From NCBI GenBank assembly GCA_049645705.1, contig JBARUK010000065.1, positions 1 to 64,000 of the forward strand: a stretch of 64,000 nucleotides of DNA, in the 5' to 3' direction. Every line of letters starts with the position of its first letter. Position 1 is the first letter of the stretch. Source of the stretch: JBGNFV01 sp049645705. Lineage in GTDB: Bacteria; Bacteroidota; Bacteroidia; Cytophagales; Cyclobacteriaceae. Shown piece by piece: positions 27,374-39,000 of the stretch. The notes below the pieces were generated by a model that worked only from the letters and a program-made list of their open reading frames with translations, made no database searches and was not told where the DNA came from. The translations under genes were made by a program, and so were the position numbers.

Positions 27374-27784
27374 ATGATGAATGAAGAAAATACATTTCTC
27401 GGACGCGGGTGGAAGTTTCCGGTAGAATTTACCAAAGGAAGCAACTCCGTACTGATGTCGCAGGACGAAGAGGACATCCGCGAAAGCCTCATGATCCTGC
27501 TGACCACGGTGGCAGGCGAGCGCCTGCTGCGTCCTGAATACGGGGCGGGTATGGATAACCTGATGTTCGAGCCGCTGAGTGTGACCACGGCTACCATCAT
27601 CATAAACAGGATACGGCGCAGTATCATAAAATTTGAACCCAGGGTAAAGGTGGAGGACATAGAGCTCCTGCCACAACTGCTGGAAGGGCGGGTGGACATC
27701 ACGCTGAGCTACACCGTTATTTCCACCAACCGCCGGAACAACCTGGTCTTTCCTTACTACCTGAACGAAGCTACCAACGTCTGA
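27374..27784 (+). CDS. gp25-like baseplate wedge protein (Afp9/Pvc9)
   Basis: This 136-residue protein belongs to the GPW/gp25 family (EDIRESLMILLTTVAGERLL and EYGAGMDNLMFEPLS). gp25 anchors the first sheath ring to the baseplate. It starts 12 bp after the PAAR gene and ends 1 bp before the next start. Confidence 0.96.
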   Translation: MMNEENTFLGRGWKFPVEFTKGSNSVLMSQDEEDIRESLMILLTTVAGERLLRPEYGAGMDNLMFEPLSVTTATIIINRIRRSIIKFEPRVKVEDIELLPQLLEGRVDITLSYTVISTNRRNNLVFPYYLNEATNV

Positions 27785-27785
27785 T

Positions 27786-30700
27786 ATGGCCAACTGTAAC
27801 TCATCGAACCCGGTAAAACGCGACGGCACCAGCCAGGACCAGCGCAGGCTAAAGGCCCTGCTTCCCGGCTATGTGTCGGTAGATGAGAGAAGTATAGATG
27901 ACCTGAAGGCCTTTGCCCAGGCCTACGCCGAGGAGATCAGGTACTACTACTATGATAAGCCTGCCGATAGCATCAGCGACAACGGCCACTGGGCACCCTT
28001 TTTCGAGCATGTACTGGGCGAAGAACAACGGACTACTCCCCACTATGCCCTGTTCATTGCCTTCCTGGAAATGTTCTCCCAGGCGCAGGCAGATATGAAC
28101 CAGTTTACCCGCAAGCACCTGGAGTTTTACTACACCGAAGTACTGCAGCTCAAAGAAAGACCGGCCGTGCCGGACCAGGCTTTTGTCATATTCGAACTGG
28201 CTAAGCACGTCACCGGCAGCCACGTGGTACCGGAGGGTACGGAGCTAAAGGCGGGTAAAGACAGCAGTGGCAAGGAGGTGATCTTTACTACTCAGAATGA
28301 GATAGCCGTTAATAAGGCATCTGTAGACAGCCTGAAGGCCGCATTTGTCAATAAGGACGATAAATACCCCGACCTGGACAGCCACTACCGCGTATTTGCC
28401 TCATCCGTAGCGGATAGTGCCGACGGCCAGGGGGCGGACATTGAAACGGAGGAAAAGAGCTGGCGCACATTTGGAAGCATAAGCGCGGATGCAGTGGACC
28501 GGCCGCAGGCAGACCTCGGTTTTGCCATAGCGTCACCAGTCCTCTTCATGGCAGAAGGTAACCGCGATGTGATCATAACCCTGCACCTGGCCGCCAAAGC
28601 AGGCCTGGCGGCTGAGCTGGCAGGCTACGACCTGGACAGCAGTTTTACTGTTCAGTTTAGCGGAGAAAAGGAATGGATAAGCCCAGATACTACCGCTGAC
28701 GAAGTGGAAAATGCGGACAATGTATCGGAGCAGACGAAATTCCGGATACTGGAATTTCTGAACAGTGCCACTACCGCCCAGGACCTGATAGACGGGCCTG
28801 ACTATGTGGATTATTCCTTCGATCCGGGCCTGGCACCTGCCATTTTGATATTCAAACAATACTATCAACAGGGTTATTTTCAGGACCCGGCAGCCCTGAC
28901 GCTATTGGCCTCATTTGATACCTCTGACCTGAACGATCTCATTGCTGCCTTCAGCGGCCCGGCTAACCGGGTGATCTACCATGCGGCAGACAATACGCTG
29001 ACCTTCCGCAGCACCCTGCAGACGTTTCAGGAGGCAGTGGTAGCCTATGACCAGGATGCGCTGGCAGACCCTTTCACTACCGAGTGGCCGGTGGCCAGGA
29101 TACTGCTGAACCCTGACACGAACGCTGACCCCTACCTCTACCGGACCCTGCGGAATGTGGTGGTAAACCGTGCCACTGTGCGGGTAGACGTCACGGGCGT
29201 AAAAGAGCTTACGGTACAGAATGAAGACGGCCTGCTGGATGCGGGCAAGCCCTTTGAGCCTTTTAGCACCCGGCCTGTGGTGGGGTCTGACTTTTACATA
29301 GGAAGCTGGGAGGTATTTCAGAAAAACCTGGACAGGCTGCAGGTAAACCTGCTATGGCACGGACTACCGGAGGCAGAAAGTTTTTACAGCCATTATGTAA
29401 GTTACAATGACGAGCCTAAGAGGTATAACAATAGTTTCACTGTCCGTACAGACATTCTCCATAAGAAGAAGTGGAAGACAGTCGATGCATCTGAGCGGTT
29501 GTTCAATGGATCAGTAAACGATGAGATCCCTGCCGCCAGGTCATTTATCCTTCACGGTAGTGATCTGGAAGCGATAAGCCGCAACAGTGAACTGACCCCT
29601 GGTGACACTGAAGAATTCGATACAGACACACTGAAAGGCTTTTTGCGGCTGGAACTGAACGGCCGGGACTTCGGGCACCGGGCCTTTGCGCCTTCCTACA
29701 CTGAGCAGATACTGAAAAAAGTACAGTACGCTAACGATGATAATAACGGCACCGATCCGGATAATGTCCTTTTGCCGAATGAGCCCTACACACCTACGCT
29801 GGAAAGCCTGAGCCTGAACTATACGTCAGAAGAAACATTCAGCCTGAACCAGGTGCCTGCTGCCCAGGCACAGCAGCACTATGAGAGCCGGACAGAGCAG
29901 TACTTTAACGTACACCCCTTCGGAGTGGCCGAGCGCCACCGCCACCTGCCGGGCAGTGCTTCGAATATGGTATACATGCTGCCCTTCTTAACCGAAGAGG
30001 GAAACCTCTATGTCGGCATCAGGGACCTGCAGACTCCCGGTACCCTCTCGCTGCTATTTAAGGTAGCCGAAGGAAGCTCTGACCCTGACCTGGATAAGGA
30101 AACGGTAAACTGGAGCTACCTTTCCCAAAACCGTTGGGTACCGTTCAATGACTTCGATATCCTGTCAGACTCTACCAGCGACCTGCTTACCTCCGGGATA
30201 GTGAGGTTCAATATGCCTAAGGCGGCCAACGATGATAATACGCTGCTGCCCGCCGGTATGCACTGGATCAGGGCCAGCGTAACGGATAACTCCGACGCTA
30301 TCAGCAAAATGATTGCCGTACATGCCCAGGCCGTACTCACGGAATTTTCCGACAGGGGTAATGATCCCCTGCGGCTGGAGGAGGCCATGCCTGCCGGTAC
30401 CATCAAAAAACTGGTGGCCGGTGACCCGGCCATCAAGGGCGGGGATCAACTGTACAGCTCCTTTGGCGGCAGGATGACCGAAAGCGGCGATAGCTTCTAC
30501 ATACGCACGGCCGAACTGCTCAGGCATAAGCTCCGCGCCGTTACTATCTGGGACTATGAGCACCTCATACTGGAGGAGTTTCCCGATACCTACAAGGTCA
30601 AGTGCCTGAACCACACCCGCTACGAAGGCAACCTGCTCACCTACTCAGAACTGGCAGCCTGTCACGTGACGCTCATCGTCATCAGCAATGTCCGCAACAT

Positions 30701-31289
30701 GAATGCGGTAGACCCGCTGCGGCCCAAGACCAGTAAGATAGAACTGATCAGGATAGAGGAATTTCTGTCGGCGATAAACTCAGCCGGTGCCGTACTGCAC
30801 GTGCAAAACCCCCTGTACGAGGAAGTGAAGGTGCGGTTCAACGTACGCCTGTACCCCGGCTATGATGCCGGTCATTACCGTACGGAGCTCAACGAAGCCA
30901 TTAAATCCTACCTGGCGCCCTGGGCTTATAAGGACACCGCCGAGCTGGTGTTTGGCGGGGAGATATTCAAGTCTGCCATCATCAACTTCATTGAGCACCT
31001 GCCCTATGTGGACTATGTCACCTGCTTCCAGATGTTCCACATCGTGCCCGGCAACCCGGCCATCAATCCGAACAAGGACATCTACCATGCGCAGGCATCG
31101 GCCGCGGTATCTGTCATAGGTACGGTAGATGAACATGACATTACCATACTGGAAACGGAAGACTGCGAATGTGAGAACAATGATGTGCAGCCACTGGCAA
31201 CCATAGCACCGCCGGACCACTGTGGTGAGCACCCTGACGTAACGGGGGTAGAAGAGCTGGTAATAGGAGATGATTTTATAGTGGAATAA
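27786..31289 (+). CDS. gpJ-like baseplate protein (Afp11/Pvc11)
   Basis: This 1167-residue protein is the large wedge component related to phage gpJ/gp6. N-terminal helical region: RRLKALLPGYVSVDERS. Central beta-rich domains: GTLSLLFKVAEGSSDPD, RWVPFNDFDILSDST. C-terminal gpJ-type strand-helix block: NPLYEEVKVRFNVRLYPGYD, then PYVDYVTCFQMF. It forms the iris-like ring around the spike with the next protein. The C-terminus carries a short Cys/acid-rich extension (EDCECENND). Confidence 0.93.
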   Translation: MANCNSSNPVKRDGTSQDQRRLKALLPGYVSVDERSIDDLKAFAQAYAEEIRYYYYDKPADSISDNGHWAPFFEHVLGEEQRTTPHYALFIAFLEMFSQAQADMNQFTRKHLEFYYTEVLQLKERPAVPDQAFVIFELAKHVTGSHVVPEGTELKAGKDSSGKEVIFTTQNEIAVNKASVDSLKAAFVNKDDKYPDLDSHYRVFASSVADSADGQGADIETEEKSWRTFGSISADAVDRPQADLGFAIASPVLFMAEGNRDVIITLHLAAKAGLAAELAGYDLDSSFTVQFSGEKEWISPDTTADEVENADNVSEQTKFRILEFLNSATTAQDLIDGPDYVDYSFDPGLAPAILIFKQYYQQGYFQDPAALTLLASFDTSDLNDLIAAFSGPANRVIYHAADNTLTFRSTLQTFQEAVVAYDQDALADPFTTEWPVARILLNPDTNADPYLYRTLRNVVVNRATVRVDVTGVKELTVQNEDGLLDAGKPFEPFSTRPVVGSDFYIGSWEVFQKNLDRLQVNLLWHGLPEAESFYSHYVSYNDEPKRYNNSFTVRTDILHKKKWKTVDASERLFNGSVNDEIPAARSFILHGSDLEAISRNSELTPGDTEEFDTDTLKGFLRLELNGRDFGHRAFAPSYTEQILKKVQYANDDNNGTDPDNVLLPNEPYTPTLESLSLNYTSEETFSLNQVPAAQAQQHYESRTEQYFNVHPFGVAERHRHLPGSASNMVYMLPFLTEEGNLYVGIRDLQTPGTLSLLFKVAEGSSDPDLDKETVNWSYLSQNRWVPFNDFDILSDSTSDLLTSGIVRFNMPKAANDDNTLLPAGMHWIRASVTDNSDAISKMIAVHAQAVLTEFSDRGNDPLRLEEAMPAGTIKKLVAGDPAIKGGDQLYSSFGGRMTESGDSFYIRTAELLRHKLRAVTIWDYEHLILEEFPDTYKVKCLNHTRYEGNLLTYSELAACHVTLIVISNVRNMNAVDPLRPKTSKIELIRIEEFLSAINSAGAVLHVQNPLYEEVKVRFNVRLYPGYDAGHYRTELNEAIKSYLAPWAYKDTAELVFGGEIFKSAIINFIEHLPYVDYVTCFQMFHIVPGNPAINPNKDIYHAQASAAVSVIGTVDEHDITILETEDCECENNDVQPLATIAPPDHCGEHPDVTGVEELVIGDDFIVE

Positions 31290-31298
31290 CGAAATACC

Positions 31299-34200
31299 AT
31301 GGAAGAGAACCTGACCATATCCACCGATAGCCCGCCATATAAGAGCATGGACTACACGCTGCTGCGTGAGACAGGCATAGCCCGTATGCAGGAGCTGGCC
31401 GGTCTGATATGGACAGACTATAATGTGCATGATCCCGGCCTCACTATATGGGAGGTACTGTGCTACGCCATTACCGATGCAGGCTACCGTATCAACTATT
31501 CCGTAGAGGACATACTGGCCCTGCCGGTGGGAGACAATACGGACATAAAGAACTTTTACACAGCCAGGGAAATACTGCACAACCGCCCGGTCACTATCAG
31601 CGATCTCAGAAAGCTGCTGATAGACGTGGAGGTGTCCGATCCTTCGGATACCGAATGCCTTTTTGCCGGGATAAAGAATGCCTGGTTTACCCTGACCAAT
31701 GACCCCGAGCAGGATTTCTACATTCACTGGGAGACGAGCGAGTTCAGCTATGACCCACCTCCGGTGCTTAGCCAGGCTTATAAGGACCCCCGGCCGGTAA
31801 GTATCCTCTATGATGTGCTGCTGGAGTTCGACTCATGCGAGACGTACGGTGACCTGAACGATAACTTCCTCAAAGATGAATTTACCATCACGGGCTTTGC
31901 CGATCCGCTAATGGATGAGACCGTGATACGCATAGAGGTAGAGATGCCCCGCTGGGACGGGGAAGGGGTGGACTGGGAAGATACGGACAGCATCCGGGAC
32001 AGTATCAGGAATATAACGGTAGAAGCTTATAACCTGCCCGACGGCTACAGCCTGGACAGCTACTACGATACTACTGCGCAGCAGGTACTGCTTACGGGCG
32101 AAGTAGACACCTACCCTACACCCACGGAAATAACCGGCCTGGAAGTCCTGGAGCAGCAGGTAAATGACTTTATCTTCGAGGAGAGCGTACCCGGCCTACT
32201 GTACAAATACCGCGATAAGGTAGAGAAGGTGATCGGGATACTGGATGCGGCAAAGGACCGCCTGCTTGCCAACCGTCCGCTCTGCGAGGACTTTGTGAGG
32301 TTCAGCGCTCTAAAAATAGAAGAGATACTGCTATGTGCAGACATAGAGCTGCTGCCGGAGGCTAATGTAGAGGAAGTGGAGGCGGAGATATTCTTCCGCA
32401 TAGCTGACTTTCTGGCACCGGACATCAACTTCTACAGCCTGGATGAAATGCAGGCTATGGATAAGGAAACTGGACAGATATACACCACGGAGGAGCTGAA
32501 GGACGAAGACCTGCCTAAAAACCTTTACCTGACCGAGGAGATATTTGAAGGCCCCGCCCTGGACCATGGCTTCATACCAGACCATGAACTGCAGGAGAGC
32601 GTTTTGCGCAAGGTGATCCACGTATCGGACCTCATACGCATCATCATGGGGATAGAAGGGGTGAAAGCCATCAGGGACATACAGATAGCGAACCGACCCC
32701 AGAACAATATCACCGGCATAGAGGAAAAGAGCGTGTACTGGTGCCTGGAACTGGCCATAGAACAAAGTTATGTACCCAGGCTCAACCGTGAAGACAGCCG
32801 CATCACCTACTACAAAGATAAGCTGCCCTTCCGCGCCGATGAGCTGGAAACGGAGCTTATCCTGGACCAGCTTGAAGATAGTAAGCGCGACCAGAAGCTG
32901 CATGATCCTGTGCTGGACATAAAAGTACCCAGGGGCGAGCACATGGAGCTGGCAGATTATGAATCTATCCAGAACGAATTTCCGCTGAACTACGGCATAG
33001 GAGAGGAAGGCCTGCCCGGCAGTGCGAGCAACCACCGTAAGGCCACTGCCCTGCAGCTTAAAGGCTTCCTGATGTTCTTCGACCAGATGTTTGCCAACTT
33101 CTTCCAGCAGATGGAGCATATCCGCGACCTCTTTTCCATGAATGCGGAGAAGGACGAACTGGGCAATTTCCGGATAGGCCGTACCTACTACACGCAGCCG
33201 CTGTTTGATATAGCACCGGATGCTGATTCCATATACGTGGACATGGGAGGCCATGCGGCGGCACTGGAAGGCATTGCCGAAAGTGAAGACACCTTCCACG
33301 ACAGGCGTAACCGCTTCCTGGATCACCTTATGGCGCGGTTCGGTGAGCAGTTTACCGATTATGCGCTGCTGGCCTATAAGCTGGACGGTCCCAAAGCCCC
33401 GGAAAACCTTATCGAAGACAAGCTGGCTTTCCTGAACAAGTACCCTGCTATCAGTGCCAGGAGGGGTACGGCCTTCGACTACCGCAACCGCGACCTGATC
33501 TGGCACCGGGACAATGTGTCGGGCCTGGAGCAGCGGGCGGCCCTGCTCACCGGTATAGACGACAGGCAGCCTTCATCGCTGGCCTTCTCCGGGGCTTTTG
33601 CCATTGCCAACATCAGTGTCCCGGAGAATCCCATATTCGGTTTTACCATATCCGGTCCGGGCGGCATACTGGTGCGTAACGTGGCCGACTACGGGTCTGA
33701 AGACGAAGTGCTGGAGGCATTGGAAAGGCTGATCCTTACCGGTCTCCACCGCGGGCATTACGAGATATTTGAGGAAAACCCCGGCGAGTTCGCCTTTGCC
33801 CTTACCGATGGGCTGCACCAACTGGCCGTTTCCGAAACAAAGAACTATACCCAGGATACGGAAGACGGCGACGCGGCCCAGGACATAGAGGCCCTAATTG
33901 ATGTAGTAACGAGTGAGTATTATACCAACCCCGAATCCAACCGCCACAACCTGAGCTGTCCGTACGAAAACTACATGGAGGCAGAGATCACGACGGACCT
34001 GCTTTCCGAACCTGCCAATGCCGATCCGCCTACCTATACCATTACCTATACAGTATACGGCGTACCTTTCAGCACCGACCCTGCCGATGCCATACTCACC
34101 GGTATGTTTGTAGGAGAGGGTAAGGCCAAAGAGGTATTCCCGGTGCTGGATGTAGATACGGGCACGAATACCTTTTCGGTAGATGGCGATATCACTCATC

Positions 34201-36050
34201 TGCTGGCATTCGGCGATACGATCATCATATCGGACTCCGCCACCAATGACGGACTATATAAGATCACTTCCATAAGCTTCGGGGCCACGGACACTACCAT
34301 AGAGGTAGACGGGATCATACCGGCCGATACGGCTCCGCTGGGTAACCTGTCCTTTAACACAGACACGGAAGAAGGGCTGCTGGAAGCGGCCGAAGCGAAA
34401 AGACAGGAGATATTTGAGGACATAGTCTACTATGGCGTACGGCGTACGAGCTATAAGCTGGTACCCTCGGCAGCGCCCTTTACCAGCCCTTACGTTTTTA
34501 TCATCACCAACCGCAACGGGGAAGCCCTGGCTACCAGCGTAGCATTCGATTTTAACGAGCAGACGGGGCTGGAGATCAATAATGTGACCGGCGGCATGGC
34601 TACAGCCTACGACGAGGCAGGCACACCCCTGGTGCACAATGTGATAAATGCTGTGGACGACGGGCCCTTTGTAAGGGTAGAGGTAAGCCCTGCGCCCGAC
34701 CCGGCCATGAAGCACCTGGAGATCACCGAGCGCTTTGCCTATGAGGCCGATCCGGATGCCCACATACTGTCAGTGCCAGGCACAGACCTGAGGCAGGAGC
34801 TTCGTGCCGGTGACACAGTGCGTATAGAAGGCTCCACCAGCAACGACAGGAACTACACCCTGATGAAGGTGTCCTGGACGGGGGCCATCACCCGGCTTAC
34901 GGTCAATGAAAATATTCCGTCTGACGAAAGTGACGGTGAGCTTATATATGATAAAAGCTTTCCGGTAAAAAGCATAGACGGAAACCAGTACCTGGTACTG
35001 GGTGGTGCCGACGAAACGGCTATAGAGGACATGATCTCCTTCCTTGATAAGACCTTTAACGACCATGAGGGAATGCACCTGCTGGAGCATGTATTACTGC
35101 GGCCGCGTACGAACGAACCCCTGTTTGTAGCGGCAGACGAAACTTCGATGACGGACGGACTGGCCGATAACGGTGACCTGTCCCTGTCGCTGTCACTAGC
35201 GCTGCTGGCCACTACCGAGGCAGACCAGTCTGTGACCGTAGACGGGGATGTTGCTCTGCTGTTTCCGGCCGGGGCGGCCCTCAGCCTGGACAATGCCGGG
35301 GTCAACACCGGGGACTATACAGTAGACACGGCTTCGTTTAACGGCGTGACTGGCAATACCACCATCACCCTGAACGAACCCATACCTGCAGACAGTACCG
35401 AAGAGGGCGACCTGCTGTGGCATGCTACCGCCGCCGTGACCGGCACCGATGCTGCTGCCCTGACCATTGAAAGTACGGATGAGGTGGCCGGGCTACTGGC
35501 GGAAGGGGACGTGATCGTACTGGAAGGCTCGGACGAGGCACAGAACGACGGCCGCTACATGGTGCAGGAAGTAACCGAGAGCGGCGGCACGTACAGCCTC
35601 ATCATAGCCGAAAAGGAAATACTGATACAGGATGCTTTCCTGGAAATAGACCTGGACAACGAGTGCGAGAGCTGCCGGGTAGAGGATCCCTACAGTTGCA
35701 TGGCCAGCGTGGTGCTGCCTCACTGGGCGGGCCGCTTTTACGACCGCAACTTCCGGCGGCTGCTGGAGCGCACGCTGCGGGTGGAAGCCCCGGCCCATGT
35801 ATACCTGAAGATATGCTGGATCAGTTGCGATCAGATGGCTGAATTTGAAAATCGCTACAAAAGGTGGCTGCTGGAAAGAAGCCGACCCGAACCCGATGCT
35901 GTCGTAGTCTCTTCGGCACTGGCCGACCTGCTGGACATTCTCTCACGCCTGCGGAATATACACCCGGGCGGTACCCTTCACGACTGTGAGGAAGACGATA
36001 CACTACAGAACTCGATCATTTTGGATAACTCAGCCCTAGGCAAGGCATAG
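31299..36050 (+). CDS. Afp12/Pvc12-like baseplate protein with inserted beta modules
   Basis: This 1583-residue protein has an N-terminus (MQELAGLIWTDYNVHDPGLT, then LCYAITDAGYR) and C-terminus (LPHWAGRFYDRNFRRLLERT) of Afp12-like wedge proteins, but it is long. Four copies of a beta module begin near residues 956, 1153, 1309 and 1385. They share a pattern of small strands around AGDxIxIxxSxxNDGxYxI and a following IPAD/IPSD turn. These modules are probably surface-exposed additions to the baseplate. The gene is 9 bp after the gpJ-like gene and 13 bp before the next. Confidence 0.88.
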   Translation: MEENLTISTDSPPYKSMDYTLLRETGIARMQELAGLIWTDYNVHDPGLTIWEVLCYAITDAGYRINYSVEDILALPVGDNTDIKNFYTAREILHNRPVTISDLRKLLIDVEVSDPSDTECLFAGIKNAWFTLTNDPEQDFYIHWETSEFSYDPPPVLSQAYKDPRPVSILYDVLLEFDSCETYGDLNDNFLKDEFTITGFADPLMDETVIRIEVEMPRWDGEGVDWEDTDSIRDSIRNITVEAYNLPDGYSLDSYYDTTAQQVLLTGEVDTYPTPTEITGLEVLEQQVNDFIFEESVPGLLYKYRDKVEKVIGILDAAKDRLLANRPLCEDFVRFSALKIEEILLCADIELLPEANVEEVEAEIFFRIADFLAPDINFYSLDEMQAMDKETGQIYTTEELKDEDLPKNLYLTEEIFEGPALDHGFIPDHELQESVLRKVIHVSDLIRIIMGIEGVKAIRDIQIANRPQNNITGIEEKSVYWCLELAIEQSYVPRLNREDSRITYYKDKLPFRADELETELILDQLEDSKRDQKLHDPVLDIKVPRGEHMELADYESIQNEFPLNYGIGEEGLPGSASNHRKATALQLKGFLMFFDQMFANFFQQMEHIRDLFSMNAEKDELGNFRIGRTYYTQPLFDIAPDADSIYVDMGGHAAALEGIAESEDTFHDRRNRFLDHLMARFGEQFTDYALLAYKLDGPKAPENLIEDKLAFLNKYPAISARRGTAFDYRNRDLIWHRDNVSGLEQRAALLTGIDDRQPSSLAFSGAFAIANISVPENPIFGFTISGPGGILVRNVADYGSEDEVLEALERLILTGLHRGHYEIFEENPGEFAFALTDGLHQLAVSETKNYTQDTEDGDAAQDIEALIDVVTSEYYTNPESNRHNLSCPYENYMEAEITTDLLSEPANADPPTYTITYTVYGVPFSTDPADAILTGMFVGEGKAKEVFPVLDVDTGTNTFSVDGDITHLLAFGDTIIISDSATNDGLYKITSISFGATDTTIEVDGIIPADTAPLGNLSFNTDTEEGLLEAAEAKRQEIFEDIVYYGVRRTSYKLVPSAAPFTSPYVFIITNRNGEALATSVAFDFNEQTGLEINNVTGGMATAYDEAGTPLVHNVINAVDDGPFVRVEVSPAPDPAMKHLEITERFAYEADPDAHILSVPGTDLRQELRAGDTVRIEGSTSNDRNYTLMKVSWTGAITRLTVNENIPSDESDGELIYDKSFPVKSIDGNQYLVLGGADETAIEDMISFLDKTFNDHEGMHLLEHVLLRPRTNEPLFVAADETSMTDGLADNGDLSLSLSLALLATTEADQSVTVDGDVALLFPAGAALSLDNAGVNTGDYTVDTASFNGVTGNTTITLNEPIPADSTEEGDLLWHATAAVTGTDAAALTIESTDEVAGLLAEGDVIVLEGSDEAQNDGRYMVQEVTESGGTYSLIIAEKEILIQDAFLEIDLDNECESCRVEDPYSCMASVVLPHWAGRFYDRNFRRLLERTLRVEAPAHVYLKICWISCDQMAEFENRYKRWLLERSRPEPDAVVVSSALADLLDILSRLRNIHPGGTLHDCEEDDTLQNSIILDNSALGKA

Positions 36051-36063
36051 ACTATATAACACC

Positions 36064-39000
36064 ATGATAGCCATTGACAACTACCCGGTATTTGAAAGTA
36101 ACCAGGTCCTGACCAGTGACCAGCTTAACCAGATGGCCAATTACCTGGACCAGCAGAACCGCCTGACACGTGCCAAGCTGATAGGGATGGGGATAGTATG
36201 CGGCTTTGAACTCGGGTTTGATTCCGGCAGTTCGAACATTACCATATCCAAGGGGGCCGGTATTACCTCAGAGGGCTTCCTTATCCATATGCAGGACTGC
36301 GAGTGTACGCATTTCAGGCCGTATGAACTGCCTCCCGGCAGCCGCTACACACCGTTTGAAGACCCTGCCACCGGCGAGCAGGATGTGACGCTGTATGAGA
36401 TATTATCAAGACCCTCTTCGCCCGCTAACCCTGAGGAAGCCCCGCTGGCCGGGTTTACTGATGATGCCCGCAACCTGGAAGACCACGTCGTGCTCCTGTT
36501 CCTGGAAATATTTGACCAGGATCTGAAATCATGCCTGGGCAGGAACTGTGACGAGTTCGGTATAGACCGGATGTTTACACTACGCAAGCTCCTCATCAGC
36601 ACCGACGACCTGAATAATCTGCTGCTGACACGGTCCGGCAATGTGGAGGTGCTGTACGAAGAAAAGTACGATCTGCCCCGCCTGGCCCTGCCCAAACCCC
36701 TGTTTGACCCTACCCAGACACATAGTACCGATTATACGGCCTTCTCTGAGCACTATGCCAATGCATTTGATACGGATAATGGCAGTGGTACGGTAGTAGA
36801 GCAACTGTTTGCGGCATTAGAAGAAACGTACAACCTCTACGAGCCGTTCCTGGCACCGCTATACGGGTTTAACAGCCCCTTTAGCACCACAGCGATGAAC
36901 AACCTGCGCAACCAGTGGCAGAACTATTATCAGGGTGCCGGTGCACCGGGTGCGCCCCTTCTGGGTATGCAGTACTTCTATGATTTTATCAATGACCTGG
37001 TACTGGCCTACGAGGAGTTCCGCCTTGCCGCCTTTGACCTGATGCAGGCCTGCTGCCCGGATATGGACCGGTTTCCCCGGCACCTGATGCTGGGAGATGT
37101 GAACGGCGCCGCTACCTGCAGGCCCGCCGCCAGCAGGCACGGCTACACCCAGCCCCCCATATATAACCAGCAGGGGCGCCTGATGCAGGAGACCGTAAGC
37201 CTGCATAAGCGTCTGGTGCTGATGCTGGAAAGCTTTGACCTGGAGGCCATAAACGACCCCGAAACGGGCGAAGCTGCCCCGCCGCTTCATATCACACCAA
37301 GCTACGAAAAGGAAAAGAGCCTGAGCGAATGGACCATACCGTATTACTACGACATAGACCGTACACCAGCCATAGCTGAGCTGGGTATACTGGAAAGAAG
37401 CTGGAACTACGCCCTTACCAGGCAGTGTCCTTCCTCACCCTTTGCCCTTAGCTACCATAACCAGGGGGGCGGGGCGGATCCGGTAAGCTCTCCGCTGAAC
37501 TTTACTCATACCAGGTACCCCTTTCTCCGGGTAGAAGGGCACATAGGCCAGCCACAGCAAACGGTGATGGACAGCCTGCAATCTATGATAGGGACATTTA
37601 ACCTGCCGATGGACCTGAAGGCCGTGCGGCTGGATACCAGTGTAGCCGATACAAGCATCGATCATGACTGCGGCTTTCACGACCTGCAGGAGGAGTACAT
37701 ATTTGTAAGAGAAGATACCCTGGATTATCTGACCAGGATAAATGACCTTTTCGGCTACCTGTATTCTACAGGTAGCTTTCCCTTAGGTACGTCAAGTATG
37801 GATCTGCCTATGCCGGAACAGGAAGAACTGGCGGATGCGATAGGGCAACTGCGGGAGGCCCTGCCGGACTGCATTGATCGGTTTGATCTGGATAATTTTC
37901 ACAATGCCTATTCGCAGGCCTATAACCTCATCATTCCTGTAGTAATGGCCCTGTCGCCGTGGATATCGCAGTTTGGCCCCAGCGAGGATTACGAACCGGT
38001 AAATATAAATGAGCTGCTTAAGCACATTACCGGCATCTGGCATAAGGTCTTCGATCATTTGCTGTACGACCGCTTTTACAGACTATACTATTCCTTCAGG
38101 CGCAGGGAGTTTTACCTGGTTAGGAGCCGCCAGCAGATATTCCGTGACCTGATCAGGCAGCATCCGGGAGCGGAACACCTGGCGGGTGCTCCCAAGGGTG
38201 GTACCTTCATCGTGCTGTACGAGAGCGAAGAGAACCCCCGGGTAGTGGGCGATTTTGCCTTACCCTATCGCTGCTGTAGTGAACCTGACTGCGTACCACT
38301 CTGCGATGACGACGATTTCGGTGTAAGGCTACCTCTGAGAGCCAGACCGGACTTCGTAATACTGGGGCGTGACGGTGATTTTATTATCGATGTAGTAGCA
38401 AATGACCTTTCCGAAGAACGGCCGAACCTGCGGATAACCGGGGTGACGGACTCGCAGATAGACAACAATGTGGCTATTGCTACTGAACATAGCATTATAT
38501 ATTCGGTGGGATCCTTCTACCAGACATTCGATTATTTTGATTACACCATAGAGGATACAGATACAGGTGAGACTGCTTCGGCCAGGGTCACCGTGATCCT
38601 AAAAGATGGCGTGGAGATCGAAAGCAATTGTTATAGTCTTGATGTTCTCCTATGTTGGGGTGCAGCAAATGTCGAACAGACCCTTGGTGACAGAGGCATT
38701 CCGGTGGAGGGAACGGTTGAAAACCAAGCACAGGATCTACTGGATAGTCTGCGTTCTACGGCAGGGTTTTTATCCAGTGATTTTGATTCTGGTGTTTTTG
38801 AAGATAGTGTTACCCGTTCAGAATTTCTGAATTGCCTGGGGATAGAACATAATCCGCAGGACCGTGGAGGTATGAGGATATTGATAACCCAGTACCAGGT
38901 GGCAAATTGCGGGGGGGCACAATCCACAGATACCGACGGTTGCTACAGTACGGAAATATTCCTCTGCTGGGGAGATAAAAATGTAATCGATGCACTGAAT

